Source: Cellulophaga algicola DSM 14237 (GTDB lineage: Bacteria > Bacteroidota > Bacteroidia > Flavobacteriales > Flavobacteriaceae). Taken from it: a DNA stretch of 64,000 nt. Location of the stretch: the NCBI RefSeq assembly GCF_000186265.1, contig NC_014934.1:682001-746000 (forward strand). The letters run 5' to 3'. The notes beneath the pieces are model-generated. The model did no database searches and was not told the DNA's origin. It was given only the letters and a program-made list of their open reading frames with translations. The translations under genes and the position numbers were made by a program. Positions 19,085 to 28,528 of the stretch are shown piece after piece (the stretch's first letter is position 1; every line of letters starts with the position of its first letter).

Positions 19085-19690
19085 TTATTTAGAGTATAAC
19101 TCGACGATTAATTGTTCTTTGATATTCTCTGGAATCTGAAGTCTTTCTGGAACAGCTACGAACGTACCTTCCATTTTCTCAGTATTCCAAGTCATCCATT
19201 CGTAAACGCTGCTATTAGAAGCTAACGCATCCTGAATAGTTGAAATTGATTTAGACTTTTCTCTAACACCAACAACATCACCAGATTTTAATGAATAAGA
19301 AGGAATGTTTACCAACTCTCCGTTTACCGTAATATGTCTATGAGAAACTAGTTGTCTAGCTCCACTTCTAGAATTAGAAACTCCCATTCTAAAAACAACG
19401 TTATCTAAACGACATTCACATAATTGAAGTAAAATTTCACCAGTAACACCTTCTTTTCTTTTTGCAGATGCAAAAATGTTTCTAAATTGTTTTTCTAATA
19501 TACCGTAAGTGTACTTAGCTTTTTGCTTTTCCATTAACTGAACAGCATATTCAGATTTTTTTCCACGACGTCTAGCGTTTCCGTGTTGTCCTGGAGGGAA
19601 ATTTCTTTTTTCAAAAGATTTATCATCTCCGAATATTGCTTCGCCAAATTTACGAGCAATTTTTGTTTTTGGTCCTATATATCTTGCCAT
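19085..19690 (-). CDS. rpsD: 30S ribosomal protein S4 (uS4)
   Basis: Primary 16S rRNA-binding protein, 201 residues. The S4 RNA-binding domain is seen at about 92-155 ([27 protein letters not shown]). The N-terminus [17 protein letters not shown] has FPPGQHG and no zinc-type cysteine cluster. In many bacteria S4 represses its own operon by binding mRNA. The 108-nt spacer ahead of this gene folds into nested stems (see separate entry), which fits such autoregulation. Confidence 0.98.
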   Translation of the reverse strand: MARYIGPKTKIARKFGEAIFGDDKSFEKRNFPPGQHGNARRRGKKSEYAVQLMEKQKAKYTYGILEKQFRNIFASAKRKEGVTGEILLQLCECRLDNVVFRMGVSNSRSGARQLVSHRHITVNGELVNIPSYSLKSGDVVGVREKSKSISTIQDALASNSSVYEWMTWNTEKMEGTFVAVPERLQIPENIKEQLIVELYSK

Positions 19691-19703
19691 CTTCTTATTG
19701 TTT

Positions 19704-19757
19704 GAAAGTATGATTATGAATTAAGGCTTATCCTTCGATAATCGTATCAATACTTTC
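19704..19757 (-). ncRNA. Candidate structured leader upstream of rpsD (S4-type ribosomal leader)
   Basis: The spacer between rpsK and rpsD contains three nested stems: GAAAGTAT/ATACTTTC (19704-19711 with 19750-19757), GATTAT/ATAATC (19712-19717 with 19738-19743) and AAGG/CCTT (19723-19726 with 19732-19735). All pairs are Watson-Crick, so they also hold on the transcribed minus strand. The element ends 13 nt before the rpsD ATG. I recall that S4 leader candidates have been proposed for Flavobacteria from comparative genomics, but I cannot confirm that this is the same motif. Confidence 0.55.
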
Positions 19758-19798
19758 TGTGAAATATCCTATTTTAAAAGGACTATTAGTAATTAAAA

Positions 19799-20191
19799 TT
19801 ATACTCTTCTTCTTTTTGGTGGTCTACAACCATTATGAGGAATTGGTGTAACATCGATAATCTCTGTTACTTCAATACCTGCATTATGTAAAGATCTGAT
19901 TGCAGATTCTCTACCATTACCTGGTCCTTTAACGTAAACTTTCACTTTTCTTAATCCTGCTTCATGTGCTACTTTAGCACAATCTTCAGAAGCTATCTGA
20001 GCTGCATAAGGAGTGTTCTTTTTAGAACCTCTAAAGCCCATCTTCCCTGCAGAAGACCAAGAAATAACGTCACCTTTTTTATTTGTCAAAGAAATAATAA
20101 TGTTATTGAAAGATGCTGTTACGTGAGCTTCACCTACAGATTCTACAATTACCTTACGTTTCTTTGCAACTTTTGTATTTGACTTTGCCAT
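19799..20191 (-). CDS. rpsK: 30S ribosomal protein S11 (uS11)
   Basis: Small-subunit platform protein, 130 residues. It contains [32 protein letters not shown] and [12 protein letters not shown], and ends with the invariant [18 protein letters not shown] rather long 102-nt spacer separates it from rpsM. That spacer holds a TTAGTTNTTAGTT-like short repeat and a loose CAGACAG/CTGTCT pairing, with no convincing gene. Confidence 0.98.
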   Translation of the reverse strand: MAKSNTKVAKKRKVIVESVGEAHVTASFNNIIISLTNKKGDVISWSSAGKMGFRGSKKNTPYAAQIASEDCAKVAHEAGLRKVKVYVKGPGNGRESAIRSLHNAGIEVTEIIDVTPIPHNGCRPPKRRRV

Positions 20192-20293
20192 ATTTTTAAG
20201 TTTCTAGTTGTTAGTTCTTAGTTATTGGAATCCTAAACCTTTCGATTTCAGACAGATTCTTCTAACGTCCAAATACTAATGACTGTCTAATTA

Positions 20294-20668
20294 TTATTTA
20301 GTTGCTTTTTTCTTGTTCGCAACAGTTTTTCTCTTACCTTTTCTAGTTCTAGAGTTATTCTTAGTTCTTTGTCCTCTTAATGGAAGACCAGATCTATGAC
20401 GAATACCTCTATAACAACCAATATCCATTAAACGTTTAATGTTTAATTGAGTTTCAGAACGAAGTTCTCCTTCTATAGTAAAAGCCGAAACTGATTCACG
20501 AATACGACTAATCTCATCATCGTTCCAATCAGACACTTTAGTATCCTCACTTACTTGGGCATTTGCTAAAATTTCTTTAGCTCTACTGTTACCTACTCCG
20601 AAGATATAAGTAAGAGCAATTACCCCTCTTTTTTGTTTTGGTATATCAACACCTGCAATTCTTGCCAT
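20294..20668 (-). CDS. rpsM: 30S ribosomal protein S13 (uS13)
   Basis: Head protein of the small subunit contacting P-site tRNA and the intersubunit bridge; 124 residues. It starts [20 protein letters not shown] and carries the helix-two-turn-helix [15 protein letters not shown]. The basic [20 protein letters not shown] leads to a lysine-rich tail. It follows rpmJ by 2 nt, which is usual for the spc-to-alpha junction. Confidence 0.98.
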   Translation of the reverse strand: MARIAGVDIPKQKRGVIALTYIFGVGNSRAKEILANAQVSEDTKVSDWNDDEISRIRESVSAFTIEGELRSETQLNIKRLMDIGCYRGIRHRSGLPLRGQRTKNNSRTRKGKRKTVANKKKATK

Positions 20669-20670
20669 AA

Positions 20671-20787
20671 CTACCCTTGTCTTTGTTTAAATCTAGGATT
20701 CTTTTTGTTTATTACGTACAATCTACCTTTTCTGCGAACAATTTTGCAGTCGGCACTCCTTTTTTTTAATGATGCTCTAACTTTCAT
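20671..20787 (-). CDS. rpmJ: 50S ribosomal protein L36 (bL36)
   Basis: A 38-residue protein read directly from the DNA between infA and rpsM. It starts [20 protein letters not shown] and ends NPRFKQRQG. The last part is diagnostic. Only one cysteine (residue 14) remains, so the four-residue zinc site of the C+ form is missing; this is the zinc-independent form. It begins 9 nt after the infA stop. Confidence 0.95.
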   Translation of the reverse strand: MKVRASLKKRSADCKIVRRKGRLYVINKKNPRFKQRQG

Positions 20788-20796
20788 CCTATTATC

Positions 20797-21012
20797 TTAA
20801 TATCTATATGTAATTCTTGCTTTACTCAAATCATAAGGGCTCATTTCTAATTTTACCTTATCACCCGGAAGTAATTTTATATAATGCATACGCATTTTGC
20901 CTGAGATATGGGCTGTAACAACATGACCATTTTCTAACTCTACACGGAACATTGCATTTGACAATGCTTCAATGATGCTACCGTCTTGCTCTATTGCTGA
21001 TTGCTTAGCCAT
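20797..21012 (-). CDS. infA: Translation initiation factor IF-1
   Basis: 71-residue OB-fold protein that occupies the ribosomal A site during initiation. The recognisable parts are [41 protein letters not shown] and the terminal [10 protein letters not shown]. It lies 3 nt after secY and directly before rpmJ. There is no adk or map gene between secY and infA, as there is in Firmicutes. Confidence 0.98.
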   Translation of the reverse strand: MAKQSAIEQDGSIIEALSNAMFRVELENGHVVTAHISGKMRMHYIKLLPGDKVKLEMSPYDLSKARITYRY

Positions 21013-21015
21013 AAC

Positions 21016-22356
21016 TTATGCTACCTTTCTATTTTTACCTGTCTTCATTAAACCATCATAATGACGATTTAACAAATACGAATTAACTTGTTGTACTGTA
21101 TCTATTGCCACACCCACCATAATTAAAAGTGAAGTACCACCATAAAACATTGCCCAACCTGGTTGAACATCCATTAGCTTAACAACTATTGCAGGCAATA
21201 CAGCCAGCAAAGCTAAGAAAATAGATCCTGGTAACGTAATTAAAGACATAATCTTATCTAAAAAATCTCCAGTTTCTGCTCCAGGCCTAATTCCAGGGAT
21301 GAAACCGCCGCTTCTTTTTAAGTCATCGGCCATTTTATTCGTTGGAACTGTGATTGCAGTGTAGAAATATGTGAATACAATGATTAAAAATGCAAATAAT
21401 AAATTATAAGCCAATCCAAAAATATCTTGGAATTGAACTTCCATCCATGCACCCCATACCGTATTATTAAATGTTTTCCCAATTAATCCTGGCGCAAACA
21501 TAATTGCCTGTGCAAATATAATTGGCATAACACCTGATGCATTTAATTTTAATGGAATATACTGTCTAGTTCCCATTGCATCTTTCTCATAACCGCCAGA
21601 AGCAGATCTACGAGCATATTGCACTGGTATTTGCCGTGTAGCCATTACCAATAAAACACTTAGTAAGATTACAACAAACCAGATGATAACTTCAATTAAA
21701 ACTAACATTGGACCTCCTGTACCTTCCCATCTAGAAATAGCTTCTTGAGCGAAAGCTTGAGGCAATGTTGCAATAATACCAACCATAATTAATAAAGAAA
21801 TACCATTACCAATACCTCTATCAGTAATCTTTTCGCCTAACCACATTGCAAACACCGTACCTGTTACTAAAATAATAACCGCAGGTATCATGAAATCTAA
21901 ACCTTTTCCAAGAACAAAAGCACTATCTGGAACACCAAACTGACTTAAACCCAATAAATAGGTTGGAGCCTGCAGGATACAAATACCAATAGTTAACCAT
22001 CTTGTAATTTGGTTGATAGTTTTTCTTCCACTTTCACCTTCTTTCTGAAGTTTTTGCAAGTAAGGAATAGCTATTCCCATTAATTGTACTACAATAGAAG
22101 CAGAGATATAAGGCATAATACCCAATGCAAAAACAGAGGCTTTTGCAAAAGCACCCCCTGTAAAAGCATTTAATATTCCAAAGATTCCGTTTTCAGTACC
22201 AGAAGTCAAAGCTCCTAGTTGCGTTGTATCTATCCCTGGAAGCGCAATTTGCGCTCCAAATCTATATACTAACAATAAACCAAGAGTAACAAGAATTCTT
22301 CCTTTTAACTCTTCAATCTTCCAAATATTAGATAATGTCTCGAAAAATTTCTTCAT
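21016..22356 (-). CDS. secY: Preprotein translocase subunit SecY
   Basis: Central channel of the Sec translocon, 446 residues with about ten membrane segments. The start FETLSNIWKIEELKGRILVT leads to helix 1, then the plug region ALPGIDTTQLGAL. GIGNGISLLIMVGI and RRSASGGYEKDAMG (cytoplasmic loop) are conserved, as is the SGGFIPGIRPGAET loop that contacts SecA and the ribosome. It lies in the spc operon, 10 nt after rplO. Confidence 0.98.
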   Translation of the reverse strand: MKKFFETLSNIWKIEELKGRILVTLGLLLVYRFGAQIALPGIDTTQLGALTSGTENGIFGILNAFTGGAFAKASVFALGIMPYISASIVVQLMGIAIPYLQKLQKEGESGRKTINQITRWLTIGICILQAPTYLLGLSQFGVPDSAFVLGKGLDFMIPAVIILVTGTVFAMWLGEKITDRGIGNGISLLIMVGIIATLPQAFAQEAISRWEGTGGPMLVLIEVIIWFVVILLSVLLVMATRQIPVQYARRSASGGYEKDAMGTRQYIPLKLNASGVMPIIFAQAIMFAPGLIGKTFNNTVWGAWMEVQFQDIFGLAYNLLFAFLIIVFTYFYTAITVPTNKMADDLKRSGGFIPGIRPGAETGDFLDKIMSLITLPGSIFLALLAVLPAIVVKLMDVQPGWAMFYGGTSLLIMVGVAIDTVQQVNSYLLNRHYDGLMKTGKNRKVA

Positions 22357-22366
22357 AGTGTATTTC

Positions 22367-22819
22367 TTATAAACTTATTGCTTCGCCACCAGCAGCTTCA
22401 ATAGCCGCTTTAGCAGTAGCAGTAAATTTATGTGCTGATATTTTAAGAGAAGTTTTTAACTCACCTCCACCTAATATTTTTACTAAATCAGATTTTCTAG
22501 CTAATCTAGTTTGAATTAAAACTTCTAAGTTAACAGCATCTTTAACGATTCCATTATCTACAAGTAGTTGTAATTTATCTAAATTAATACCTGCGTATTC
22601 CTTTCTGTTAATATTTGTAAAACCAAATTTAGGAACACGTCTTTGAAGAGGCATTTGACCACCTTCAAAACCAATCTTTTTAGAATATCCAGATCTAGAT
22701 TTAGCACCTTTGTGCCCTCTAGTGGCAGTACCACCTTTTCCAGTACCCTGTCCACGTCCTACAATCTTACCTGCACGGTGAACTGAGCCTTCAGCTGGTT
22801 TTAAACTATTTAAATTCAT
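22367..22819 (-). CDS. rplO: 50S ribosomal protein L15 (uL15)
   Basis: Late-assembly large-subunit protein of 150 residues. The N-terminal third is the typical extended glycine/arginine-rich arm (GRGQGTGKGGTATRGHKGAKS, FEGGQMPLQRRVPKFGF), followed by a globular domain ending GGEAISL. It starts 12 nt after the rpmD stop and precedes secY, the usual spc order. Confidence 0.97.
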   Translation of the reverse strand: MNLNSLKPAEGSVHRAGKIVGRGQGTGKGGTATRGHKGAKSRSGYSKKIGFEGGQMPLQRRVPKFGFTNINRKEYAGINLDKLQLLVDNGIVKDAVNLEVLIQTRLARKSDLVKILGGGELKTSLKISAHKFTATAKAAIEAAGGEAISL

Positions 22820-22831
22820 CTTTATATTTTT

Positions 22832-23011
22832 TTAAGCTTCCTCAATTGAAACTAAGTGGTTAACTTTAGCTATCATACCCATAATACTAGGAGTATTCTC
22901 ATGTTCTACAACTTGACCTAATTTTCTTAAACCAAGTGCTTCAAGAGTTTTTTTCTGTCTAAGAGGTTTTTTAATACCACTCTTAACCTGTTTTACTTTA
23001 ACTTTTGCCAT
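22832..23011 (-). CDS. rpmD: 50S ribosomal protein L30 (uL30)
   Basis: A 59-residue protein read from the DNA between rpsE and rplO. It starts MAKVKVKQVKSGIKKPLRQK, has the core LEALGLRKLGQVVEHENTP, and ends in KVNHLVSIEEA. Length, motif and position between rpsE and rplO all fit L30. It follows rpsE by 11 nt. Confidence 0.95.
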   Translation of the reverse strand: MAKVKVKQVKSGIKKPLRQKKTLEALGLRKLGQVVEHENTPSIMGMIAKVNHLVSIEEA

Positions 23012-23022
23012 AATACCTTAAT

Positions 23023-23547
23023 TTATCCCTTAAAAACTTTTTCAAGAGAAATTCCTCTTTGTGAAGCAACTGTTTTAGCATCTCTAATTTGCAATAAAGC
23101 ATCAAAAGTAGCCTTAACAACATTATGTGGATTAGAAGAACCTTGAGATTTAGATAATACATCATGAACCCCAACTGCTTCTAATACCGATCTTACAGCA
23201 CCACCAGCAATTACTCCAGTACCATGAGATGCAGGTTGAATATAAACTCTAGCACCACCGAACTTACCTTTTTGTTCGTGAGGAATAGTTCCTTTATTTA
23301 AAGGAATTCTAATCAAGTTTTTCTTAGCGTCATCAATAGCCTTAGAAATAGCAGTAGCAACTTCTTTAGACTTACCTAAACCTTGACCAACTACACCATT
23401 TTCGTCACCGACAACAACTATAGCAGAAAAACCAAATGCTCTACCACCTTTTGTTACTTTAGTAACTCTTTGTACACCAACTAAACGATCTTTTAAATCA
23501 AGACCTCCTGGTTTTACAACTTCTACGTTTTTGTATTTCTGGTACAT
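23023..23547 (-). CDS. rpsE: 30S ribosomal protein S5 (uS5)
   Basis: Decoding-fidelity protein, 174 residues. The N-terminal double-stranded-RNA-binding-like domain ([21 protein letters not shown]) leads to [20 protein letters not shown]. The C-terminal domain has [18 protein letters not shown]. The gene is 5 nt downstream of rplR. Confidence 0.98.
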   Translation of the reverse strand: MYQKYKNVEVVKPGGLDLKDRLVGVQRVTKVTKGGRAFGFSAIVVVGDENGVVGQGLGKSKEVATAISKAIDDAKKNLIRIPLNKGTIPHEQKGKFGGARVYIQPASHGTGVIAGGAVRSVLEAVGVHDVLSKSQGSSNPHNVVKATFDALLQIRDAKTVASQRGISLEKVFKG

Positions 23548-23552
23548 ATATA

Positions 23553-23909
23553 TTAGAATTTAAGTCCTGCTTCTCTAGCTCCTTCAGCCAATGATTTTAC
23601 TCTTCCGTGGTATAAACAACCACCTCTATCAAAAGCTACTGTCTCAACACCAGCTTTTATTGCTTTCTCTGCAACAGTTTTACCTACTAAGTTAGCAATA
23701 TCAGTTTTTGTTCCTTTAACATCAGCAATCTCCTTATCTCTAGAAGATGCAGCAACTAAAGTTACCCCACTGTTATCGTCTATAACTTGTACATAAATTT
23801 CCTTGTTACTTCTAAAAACCGATAATCTCGGTCTTGCAGCAGTTCCAAAAGAAACTTTACGTATTCTTCTTTTAATTCGCTGTCTTCTTTCAGTCTTTGA
23901 TAATCCCAT
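23553..23909 (-). CDS. rplR: 50S ribosomal protein L18 (uL18)
   Basis: 5S rRNA-binding protein, 118 residues, working with L5 in the central protuberance. The basic N-terminus [11 protein letters not shown] precedes [20 protein letters not shown]. The C-terminal part has [26 protein letters not shown], of which DRGG..YHGRV is diagnostic. It lies between rplF and rpsE. Confidence 0.98.
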   Translation of the reverse strand: MGLSKTERRQRIKRRIRKVSFGTAARPRLSVFRSNKEIYVQVIDDNSGVTLVAASSRDKEIADVKGTKTDIANLVGKTVAEKAIKAGVETVAFDRGGCLYHGRVKSLAEGAREAGLKF

Positions 23910-23920
23910 AATTCTACTTA

Positions 23921-24463
23921 TTATGCTGACTTACCAGCTTTTCTTCTTAATTGTTCTCCGACAAACTTAACACCTTTTCCTTTGTACGGCTCTGGCCTAC
24001 GGAAAGATCTAATTTTAGCAGCCACTTGACCTACTAATTGTTTATCAAAAGATTTTAACTTAATAATTGGATTTTTACCTTTTTCAGATACAGTTTCGAT
24101 TATAACTTCTGGAGCCAAATCTATAACTATGTTATGAGAAAAACCTAAAGCCAATTCTAATCTTTGACCTTGGTTACTTGCTCTATAACCTACACCTACA
24201 AGTTCCAATTCTTTAGTCCATCCTTTAGACACACCATCGATCATATTGTTAATCAAAGATCTATAAAGACCATGTTTAGCTTTATGCTCCTTAACATCAG
24301 AAGATCTAGTTACAAAAACTTGATCATCTTCAACTTTAATTTCAACAGCGCTATATTCTTGAGTTAACTCACCCAACTTACCTTTTACAGTAATTACATT
24401 ATCTTTTATCTCAACGGTTACTCCTTGAGGTATCGCAACTGGATTATTACCTATTCTAGACAT
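23921..24463 (-). CDS. rplF: 50S ribosomal protein L6 (uL6)
   Basis: Large-subunit protein near the factor-binding site, 180 residues. It starts [15 protein letters not shown] and shows the two repeated L6 domains. The C-terminal signature is [13 protein letters not shown], with GVGYRA in the middle. It starts 20 nt after rpsH and precedes rplR. Confidence 0.98.
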   Translation of the reverse strand: MSRIGNNPVAIPQGVTVEIKDNVITVKGKLGELTQEYSAVEIKVEDDQVFVTRSSDVKEHKAKHGLYRSLINNMIDGVSKGWTKELELVGVGYRASNQGQRLELALGFSHNIVIDLAPEVIIETVSEKGKNPIIKLKSFDKQLVGQVAAKIRSFRRPEPYKGKGVKFVGEQLRRKAGKSA

Positions 24464-24482
24464 TTCTTAAATCTTTATAGTA

Positions 24483-24881
24483 TTAATAAACGTAACATAA
24501 TACTTCACCACCAACTTTTTCTAGCTTAGCTTGCTTACTCGTCATTACTCCATGAGAAGTTGAAACGATAGCAATACCCAATCCGTTAAGTACTCTTGGT
24601 AAATCAGTAGAACCAGCATACTTACGTAGACCTGGCTTACTTATACGCATAATTTTTTTTATCACTGGTTCTTTTGTTAGCTTATCATACTTCAAAGCTA
24701 TTTTAACCGTGCCTTGAACCTTGTTTGGTTCAAATTTATAACTTAAAATATATCCTTGTTCGAATAATATTTTAGTCATTTCTTTTTTCAAATTAGATGC
24801 AGGAATCTCGACAACTCTATGCCCAGCACTACTTGCATTTCTAATTCTTGTTAAGTAATCCGAAATTGGATCTGTTACCAT
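24483..24881 (-). CDS. rpsH: 30S ribosomal protein S8 (uS8)
   Basis: Central-domain 16S rRNA-binding protein, 132 residues. It begins DPISDYLTRIRNA and ends with the RNA-binding GLGIAIVSTSHGVMTSKQAKLEKVGGEVLCYVY region. In E. coli S8 represses the spc operon by binding mRNA near rplE. Here the 69-nt spacer before rpsH contains nested inverted repeats (separate entry) that might play a similar role. Confidence 0.98.
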   Translation of the reverse strand: MVTDPISDYLTRIRNASSAGHRVVEIPASNLKKEMTKILFEQGYILSYKFEPNKVQGTVKIALKYDKLTKEPVIKKIMRISKPGLRKYAGSTDLPRVLNGLGIAIVSTSHGVMTSKQAKLEKVGGEVLCYVY

Positions 24882-24895
24882 ATGTATTAATTTGC

Positions 24896-24932
24896 AGTAT
24901 TGGTTTTTAACACTATTGCTAAACCTGATACT
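24896..24932 (-). other. Nested inverted repeat in the rpsN-rpsH spacer
   Basis: AGTAT/ATACT (24896-24900 with 24928-24932) encloses GGTTT/AAACC (24902-24906 with 24921-24925) around a 14-nt loop. All pairs are Watson-Crick. It lies 15 nt before the rpsH start. It may be a leader for S8-mediated control, but the stems are short and chance pairing is possible. Confidence 0.35.
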
Positions 24933-24950
24933 AGTTAATATTTAAATTTA

Positions 24951-25220
24951 TTACCAGCTAGCTTTTCTAACTCCCGGTATAAGACCTTCATTAGCCATTT
25001 CTCTGAAAGTTACACGAGAAACACCAAATGTTCTCATATACCCTCTTGGTCTACCCGTTAATTTACATCTATTATGCAAACGAATTGGATTAGCATTTCT
25101 AGGTAATTTCTGTAAGCCTTCATAGTCTCCAGCTGCTTTTAAAGCCTTTCTCTTATCCGCATACTTTGCTACCGTTTTCTCTCTTTTAACCTCACGGGCC
25201 TTCATCGATTCTTTAGCCAT
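24951..25220 (-). CDS. rpsN: 30S ribosomal protein S14 (uS14), zinc-free form
   Basis: 89-residue S14 located in the small-subunit head. It starts [15 protein letters not shown] and contains [25 protein letters not shown] and [25 protein letters not shown]. The CxxC pairs of the zinc form are absent, so this is the long C-minus type. It follows rplE with a single base between. Confidence 0.98.
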   Translation of the reverse strand: MAKESMKAREVKREKTVAKYADKRKALKAAGDYEGLQKLPRNANPIRLHNRCKLTGRPRGYMRTFGVSRVTFREMANEGLIPGVRKASW

Positions 25221-25221
25221 C

Positions 25222-25773
25222 TTAATTCTTTTTAAAAGGTAACCCTAATTGAGTTAATAATGATTTTGCCTCTTTATCTGTTTGTGCAGAAGTTACAAAG
25301 GTAATATCCATTCCGTTGATTCTATTGATTTTATCAATATTTATCTCAGGAAAAATAATTTGCTCTGTAATACCTAAGTTATAATTACCACGACCATCAA
25401 AACCAGTAGCTTTAATTCCCTGAAAATCTCTAACTCTAGGAAGTGCACTTGTAACCAAACGATCAAGAAATTCAAACATTCTCTCTCCTCTTAAGGTTAC
25501 TTTACATCCAATTGGCATACCCTTTCTAAGCTTGAAAGAAGCAACATCCTTTTTAGATATAGTAGCAATAGATTTCTGACCAGTAATTGTAGTTAATTCT
25601 TCAACCGCATGGTCAATTAACTTTTTATCTGCTACAGCTGCTCCAACACCTCTACTAACAACTATCTTCTCTAGCTTAGGTACTTGCATAACATTCTTAT
25701 ACCCAAACTCTTCTTTAAGAGCACCAATAATGCGCTCATTGTATTCTTTTTTTAACCTTGTAACGTAAGCCAT
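25222..25773 (-). CDS. rplE: 50S ribosomal protein L5 (uL5)
   Basis: 5S rRNA-binding protein of the central protuberance, 183 residues. It contains [15 protein letters not shown], the conserved [18 protein letters not shown], and [11 protein letters not shown]. The C-terminal segment [11 protein letters not shown] with [15 protein letters not shown] is typical. It follows rplX by 2 nt. Confidence 0.98.
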   Translation of the reverse strand: MAYVTRLKKEYNERIIGALKEEFGYKNVMQVPKLEKIVVSRGVGAAVADKKLIDHAVEELTTITGQKSIATISKKDVASFKLRKGMPIGCKVTLRGERMFEFLDRLVTSALPRVRDFQGIKATGFDGRGNYNLGITEQIIFPEINIDKINRINGMDITFVTSAQTDKEAKSLLTQLGLPFKKN

Positions 25774-25775
25774 AA

Positions 25776-26090
25776 CTATATTACTTCATTAGATTTTTTA
25801 GAGACTCTAACTTTTTTCCCATCTCTAACGTCGTAACCTACCCTAGTAGTGCTACCTGACTTAGCATCAATCAATGCTAAATTAGAAATGTGTAAAAGCG
25901 CCTCTTTCTTTACGATACCACCTTGAGGATTTTTAGCACTTGGCTTTTCATGTTTAGATACTAAATTAGCACCTTCAACAATTGCCTTGTTCTTATCAAA
26001 ATCAATCTTCATGATCTTACCTTCAACACCTTTATGGTCTCCAGCTACGATTCTAACGATATCTCCTACTTTTATTTTTAGCTTTTTCAT
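25776..26090 (-). CDS. rplX: 50S ribosomal protein L24 (uL24)
   Basis: Assembly-initiator protein of the large subunit, 104 residues. The KOW motif is at the start ([21 protein letters not shown]), followed by [21 protein letters not shown] and HISNLALID. It sits between rplN (13-nt gap) and rplE. Confidence 0.98.
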   Translation of the reverse strand: MKKLKIKVGDIVRIVAGDHKGVEGKIMKIDFDKNKAIVEGANLVSKHEKPSAKNPQGGIVKKEALLHISNLALIDAKSGSTTRVGYDVRDGKKVRVSKKSNEVI

Positions 26091-26103
26091 CTGATTCTAA
26101 ATG

Positions 26104-26472
26104 TTATAGCACCTCTGGAGCTAATGATACAATTTTCATGAATTGTTTATCACGAAGTTCTCTCGCTACAGGTCCAAAAACACGTGTACCTCTCATTTCA
26201 CCAGTTGGGTTCAGAAGAACACAAGCATTATCATCAAAACGAATGTAAGAACCATCTTGTCTTCTTACTTCTTTTTTAGTTCTAACAACTACTGCAGTAG
26301 AAACGGCACCTTTCTTAATTGTACCATTAGGAGTAGCTTCTTTAACAGCTACTACTATTTTATCTCCTACAGAAGCGTATCTTCTTTTCGTACCACCTAA
26401 CACTCTAATGGTCAAAACTTCTTTTGCCCCAGTATTGTCAGCTACCTTTAATCTTGATTCTTGCTGTAACAT
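26104..26472 (-). CDS. rplN: 50S ribosomal protein L14 (uL14)
   Basis: Large-subunit protein at the intersubunit face, 122 residues. It starts [20 protein letters not shown] and contains [23 protein letters not shown], with [20 protein letters not shown] near the C-terminus. It is separated by 2 nt from rpsQ. Confidence 0.98.
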   Translation of the reverse strand: MLQQESRLKVADNTGAKEVLTIRVLGGTKRRYASVGDKIVVAVKEATPNGTIKKGAVSTAVVVRTKKEVRRQDGSYIRFDDNACVLLNPTGEMRGTRVFGPVARELRDKQFMKIVSLAPEVL

Positions 26473-26474
26473 AA

Positions 26475-26732
26475 TTATTTAGCTCTTTCAATGATTTCAA
26501 CCAATCTCCAACATTTAGTTTTACTTAAAGGACGTGTTTCCATAATCCTTACTGTATCACCAATATTGCAATCATTTGCCTCATCGTGTGCAACATATTT
26601 TTTAGTTCTTAATACGAACTTTCCGTACATAGGGTGTTTTACTCGCTTAACTTCTGAAATCACAATTGATTTCTCCATTTTGTTACTCGTAACAACTCCT
26701 ACTCTCTCTTTTCTTAAGTTTCTTTTTTCCAT
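26475..26732 (-). CDS. rpsQ: 30S ribosomal protein S17 (uS17)
   Basis: 85-residue OB-fold protein binding the 5' domain of 16S rRNA. It starts [19 protein letters not shown] and has [19 protein letters not shown] and [20 protein letters not shown]. It is the usual middle gene of rpmC-rpsQ-rplN. Confidence 0.98.
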   Translation of the reverse strand: MEKRNLRKERVGVVTSNKMEKSIVISEVKRVKHPMYGKFVLRTKKYVAHDEANDCNIGDTVRIMETRPLSKTKCWRLVEIIERAK

Positions 26733-26745
26733 AAAGCAGAACCAG

Positions 26746-26937
26746 TTATTGGTTATCCCTTTTAGTTAATTCTGTCGCTATTCTAGCCACTGTTCTTCTC
26801 GCTCTTCTTATTTGAAGCGGGTTTTCCAACGGAGTAACGCTGTGCGCTATCTTCAAATCTGAATGTTGCTTTTTAGCCTCTATCAATTTAGAGCCTAACT
26901 CTTCAACAGATAATTCCTTTACTTCTGATTGTTTCAT
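26746..26937 (-). CDS. rpmC: 50S ribosomal protein L29 (uL29)
   Basis: 63-residue two-helix protein at the tunnel exit, part of the docking platform for trigger factor and SRP. It starts [20 protein letters not shown] and contains [19 protein letters not shown]. The gene lies between rplP and rpsQ. Confidence 0.97.
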   Translation of the reverse strand: MKQSEVKELSVEELGSKLIEAKKQHSDLKIAHSVTPLENPLQIRRARRTVARIATELTKRDNQ

Positions 26938-26956
26938 AATTCCTTACAATTAAAAA

Positions 26957-27376
26957 TTAAGCTGAATAATCTCTAGCAACAATAAATTTTGTTTTAACAG
27001 GTAATTTCTGTGCAGCAAGACGTAAAGCCTCTTTTGCAACCTCCTGAGACACCCCAGCGATTTCGAACATAATCCTACCAGGTAATACCACAGCAACAAA
27101 ATATTCAGGAGCACCTTTACCTTTACCCATACGAACCTCTAGAGGTTTTTTGGTTATAGGCTTATCTGGAAATATTTTAATCCACATTTGACCCTCTCTT
27201 TTCATGAATCTAGTAGCTGCAATACGAGCAGCTTCTATCTGTCTTGATGTAATAAAACTTGTATCTAAAGATTTTATACCGAACATACCATTTGAAAGCT
27301 GATGACCTCTTCCAGAGATCCCTTTCATCCTACCCTTTTGTGTCTTACGAAACTTGGTTCTTTTAGGTTGTAACAT
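26957..27376 (-). CDS. rplP: 50S ribosomal protein L16 (uL16)
   Basis: Large-subunit protein near the peptidyl-transferase centre and A-site tRNA, 139 residues. It starts [19 protein letters not shown] and contains the conserved [20 protein letters not shown] and [20 protein letters not shown]. It follows rpsC by 19 nt. Confidence 0.98.
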   Translation of the reverse strand: MLQPKRTKFRKTQKGRMKGISGRGHQLSNGMFGIKSLDTSFITSRQIEAARIAATRFMKREGQMWIKIFPDKPITKKPLEVRMGKGKGAPEYFVAVVLPGRIMFEIAGVSQEVAKEALRLAAQKLPVKTKFIVARDYSA

Positions 27377-27395
27377 TTTTCTACTTCTTTAAAAA

Positions 27396-28115
27396 TTACT
27401 TTCTACGACGTGGTTTCTTGTTACCATCTTGCTTACCACCTTTTGCACCTTGGCTTTTTTCCATACCAACTAAAGGAGATAAATCTCTTTTACCATAAAC
27501 CTCACCTTTCATAATCCACACTTTAATACCTAATCTTCCATAAGTAGTATGTGCTTCATGTAAAGCATAGTCGATATCTGCTCTAAATGTAGATAATGGT
27601 ATTCTTCCATCCTTATAGGTTTCAGAACGAGCCATTTCTGCTCCATTTAAACGTCCAGAAATTTGAATCTTAATTCCTTCTGAATTCATACGCATTGCCG
27701 CAGCGATTGCCATTTTTATTGCTCTTCTAAAAGAAATTCTATTTTCGATTTGACGAGCAACACTAGCAGCTACAAGATTTGCATCTAACTCAGGTCTTTT
27801 GATTTCAAATATATTGATCTGAACCTCTTTATCAGTAATTTTCTTAAGCTCCTCTTTCAACTTATCTACCTCTTGACCACCTTTACCGATAATAATACCA
27901 GGTCTTGCAGTTGTAATGGTAATAGTGATAAGCTTTAAAGTACGCTCAATAATAACTCTTGATACGCTAGCTTTCGCTAAACGAGCATGAACATATTTTC
28001 TAATTTTGTTATCTTCGGCCAATTTATCACCGTAATCATTTCCACCATACCAGTTAGACTCCCATCCTCTAATGATGCCTAAACGAATTCCGATTGGATT
28101 TGTTTTCTGTCCCAT
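27396..28115 (-). CDS. rpsC: 30S ribosomal protein S3 (uS3)
   Basis: mRNA-entry-site protein with helicase activity in concert with S4 and S5; 239 residues. It starts [20 protein letters not shown]. The KH domain contains [17 protein letters not shown] (GxxG loop). The C-terminal domain has [14 protein letters not shown] and ends in a basic tail. It follows rplV by 2 nt. Confidence 0.98.
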   Translation of the reverse strand: MGQKTNPIGIRLGIIRGWESNWYGGNDYGDKLAEDNKIRKYVHARLAKASVSRVIIERTLKLITITITTARPGIIIGKGGQEVDKLKEELKKITDKEVQINIFEIKRPELDANLVAASVARQIENRISFRRAIKMAIAAAMRMNSEGIKIQISGRLNGAEMARSETYKDGRIPLSTFRADIDYALHEAHTTYGRLGIKVWIMKGEVYGKRDLSPLVGMEKSQGAKGGKQDGNKKPRRRK

Positions 28116-28117
28116 AT

Positions 28118-28525
28118 CTAGCTTTGTACATTATTGTTAGAATCCAACACTAGTGTTACGTGATTGGAACGTTTTCTAATTCTGTGTGCTCTACCCTGAG
28201 GTGCCGGTCTAAGTCTTTTCAACATAGCGCCACCATCAACTCTTATCTCTTTAATAAAAAGGTCAGCATCTTCTACACTAGCATCTTCATTTTTAGCCTG
28301 CCAGTTTGCAATAGCTGATAAAAGCAATTTCTCTAATTTACGAGAAGCTTCTTTTGAATTGAATTTTAAAATTGCAAGTGCTTGTTCCACTTTAACCCCT
28401 CTTACCAAATCAGCTACTAAACGCATCTTTCTTGGTGAAGTTGGACAATTATTCAATTTCGCAAAAGCAATTTGCTTTTTCTCTGCCTTTATTCTTTCGG
28501 CCATTTGTTTTTTACGAACTCCCAT
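28118..28525 (-). CDS. rplV: 50S ribosomal protein L22 (uL22)
   Basis: Tunnel-lining protein, 135 residues. A basic N-terminal extension of about 20 residues ([17 protein letters not shown]) precedes the core [19 protein letters not shown]. The hairpin tip segment [22 protein letters not shown] extends into the exit tunnel. The spacing of 3 nt to rpsS places it firmly in the S10 operon. Confidence 0.97.
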   Translation of the reverse strand: MGVRKKQMAERIKAEKKQIAFAKLNNCPTSPRKMRLVADLVRGVKVEQALAILKFNSKEASRKLEKLLLSAIANWQAKNEDASVEDADLFIKEIRVDGGAMLKRLRPAPQGRAHRIRKRSNHVTLVLDSNNNVQS

Positions 28526-28528
28526 AGC

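Noticed and set aside
20192-20293. Spacer between rpsM and rpsK as a tRNA or structured RNA
   Set aside because: Only a loose CAGACAG/CTGTCT pair with a 30-nt loop and a simple TTAGTT-like repeat; no cloverleaf.
20671-21012. Possible missing genes (tuf after fusA, adk and map near secY) as a sign of deletion
   Set aside because: Their absence from this block is not itself evidence of loss: gene order after fusA and around secY differs between phyla, and the neighbours here are tightly spaced without scars.
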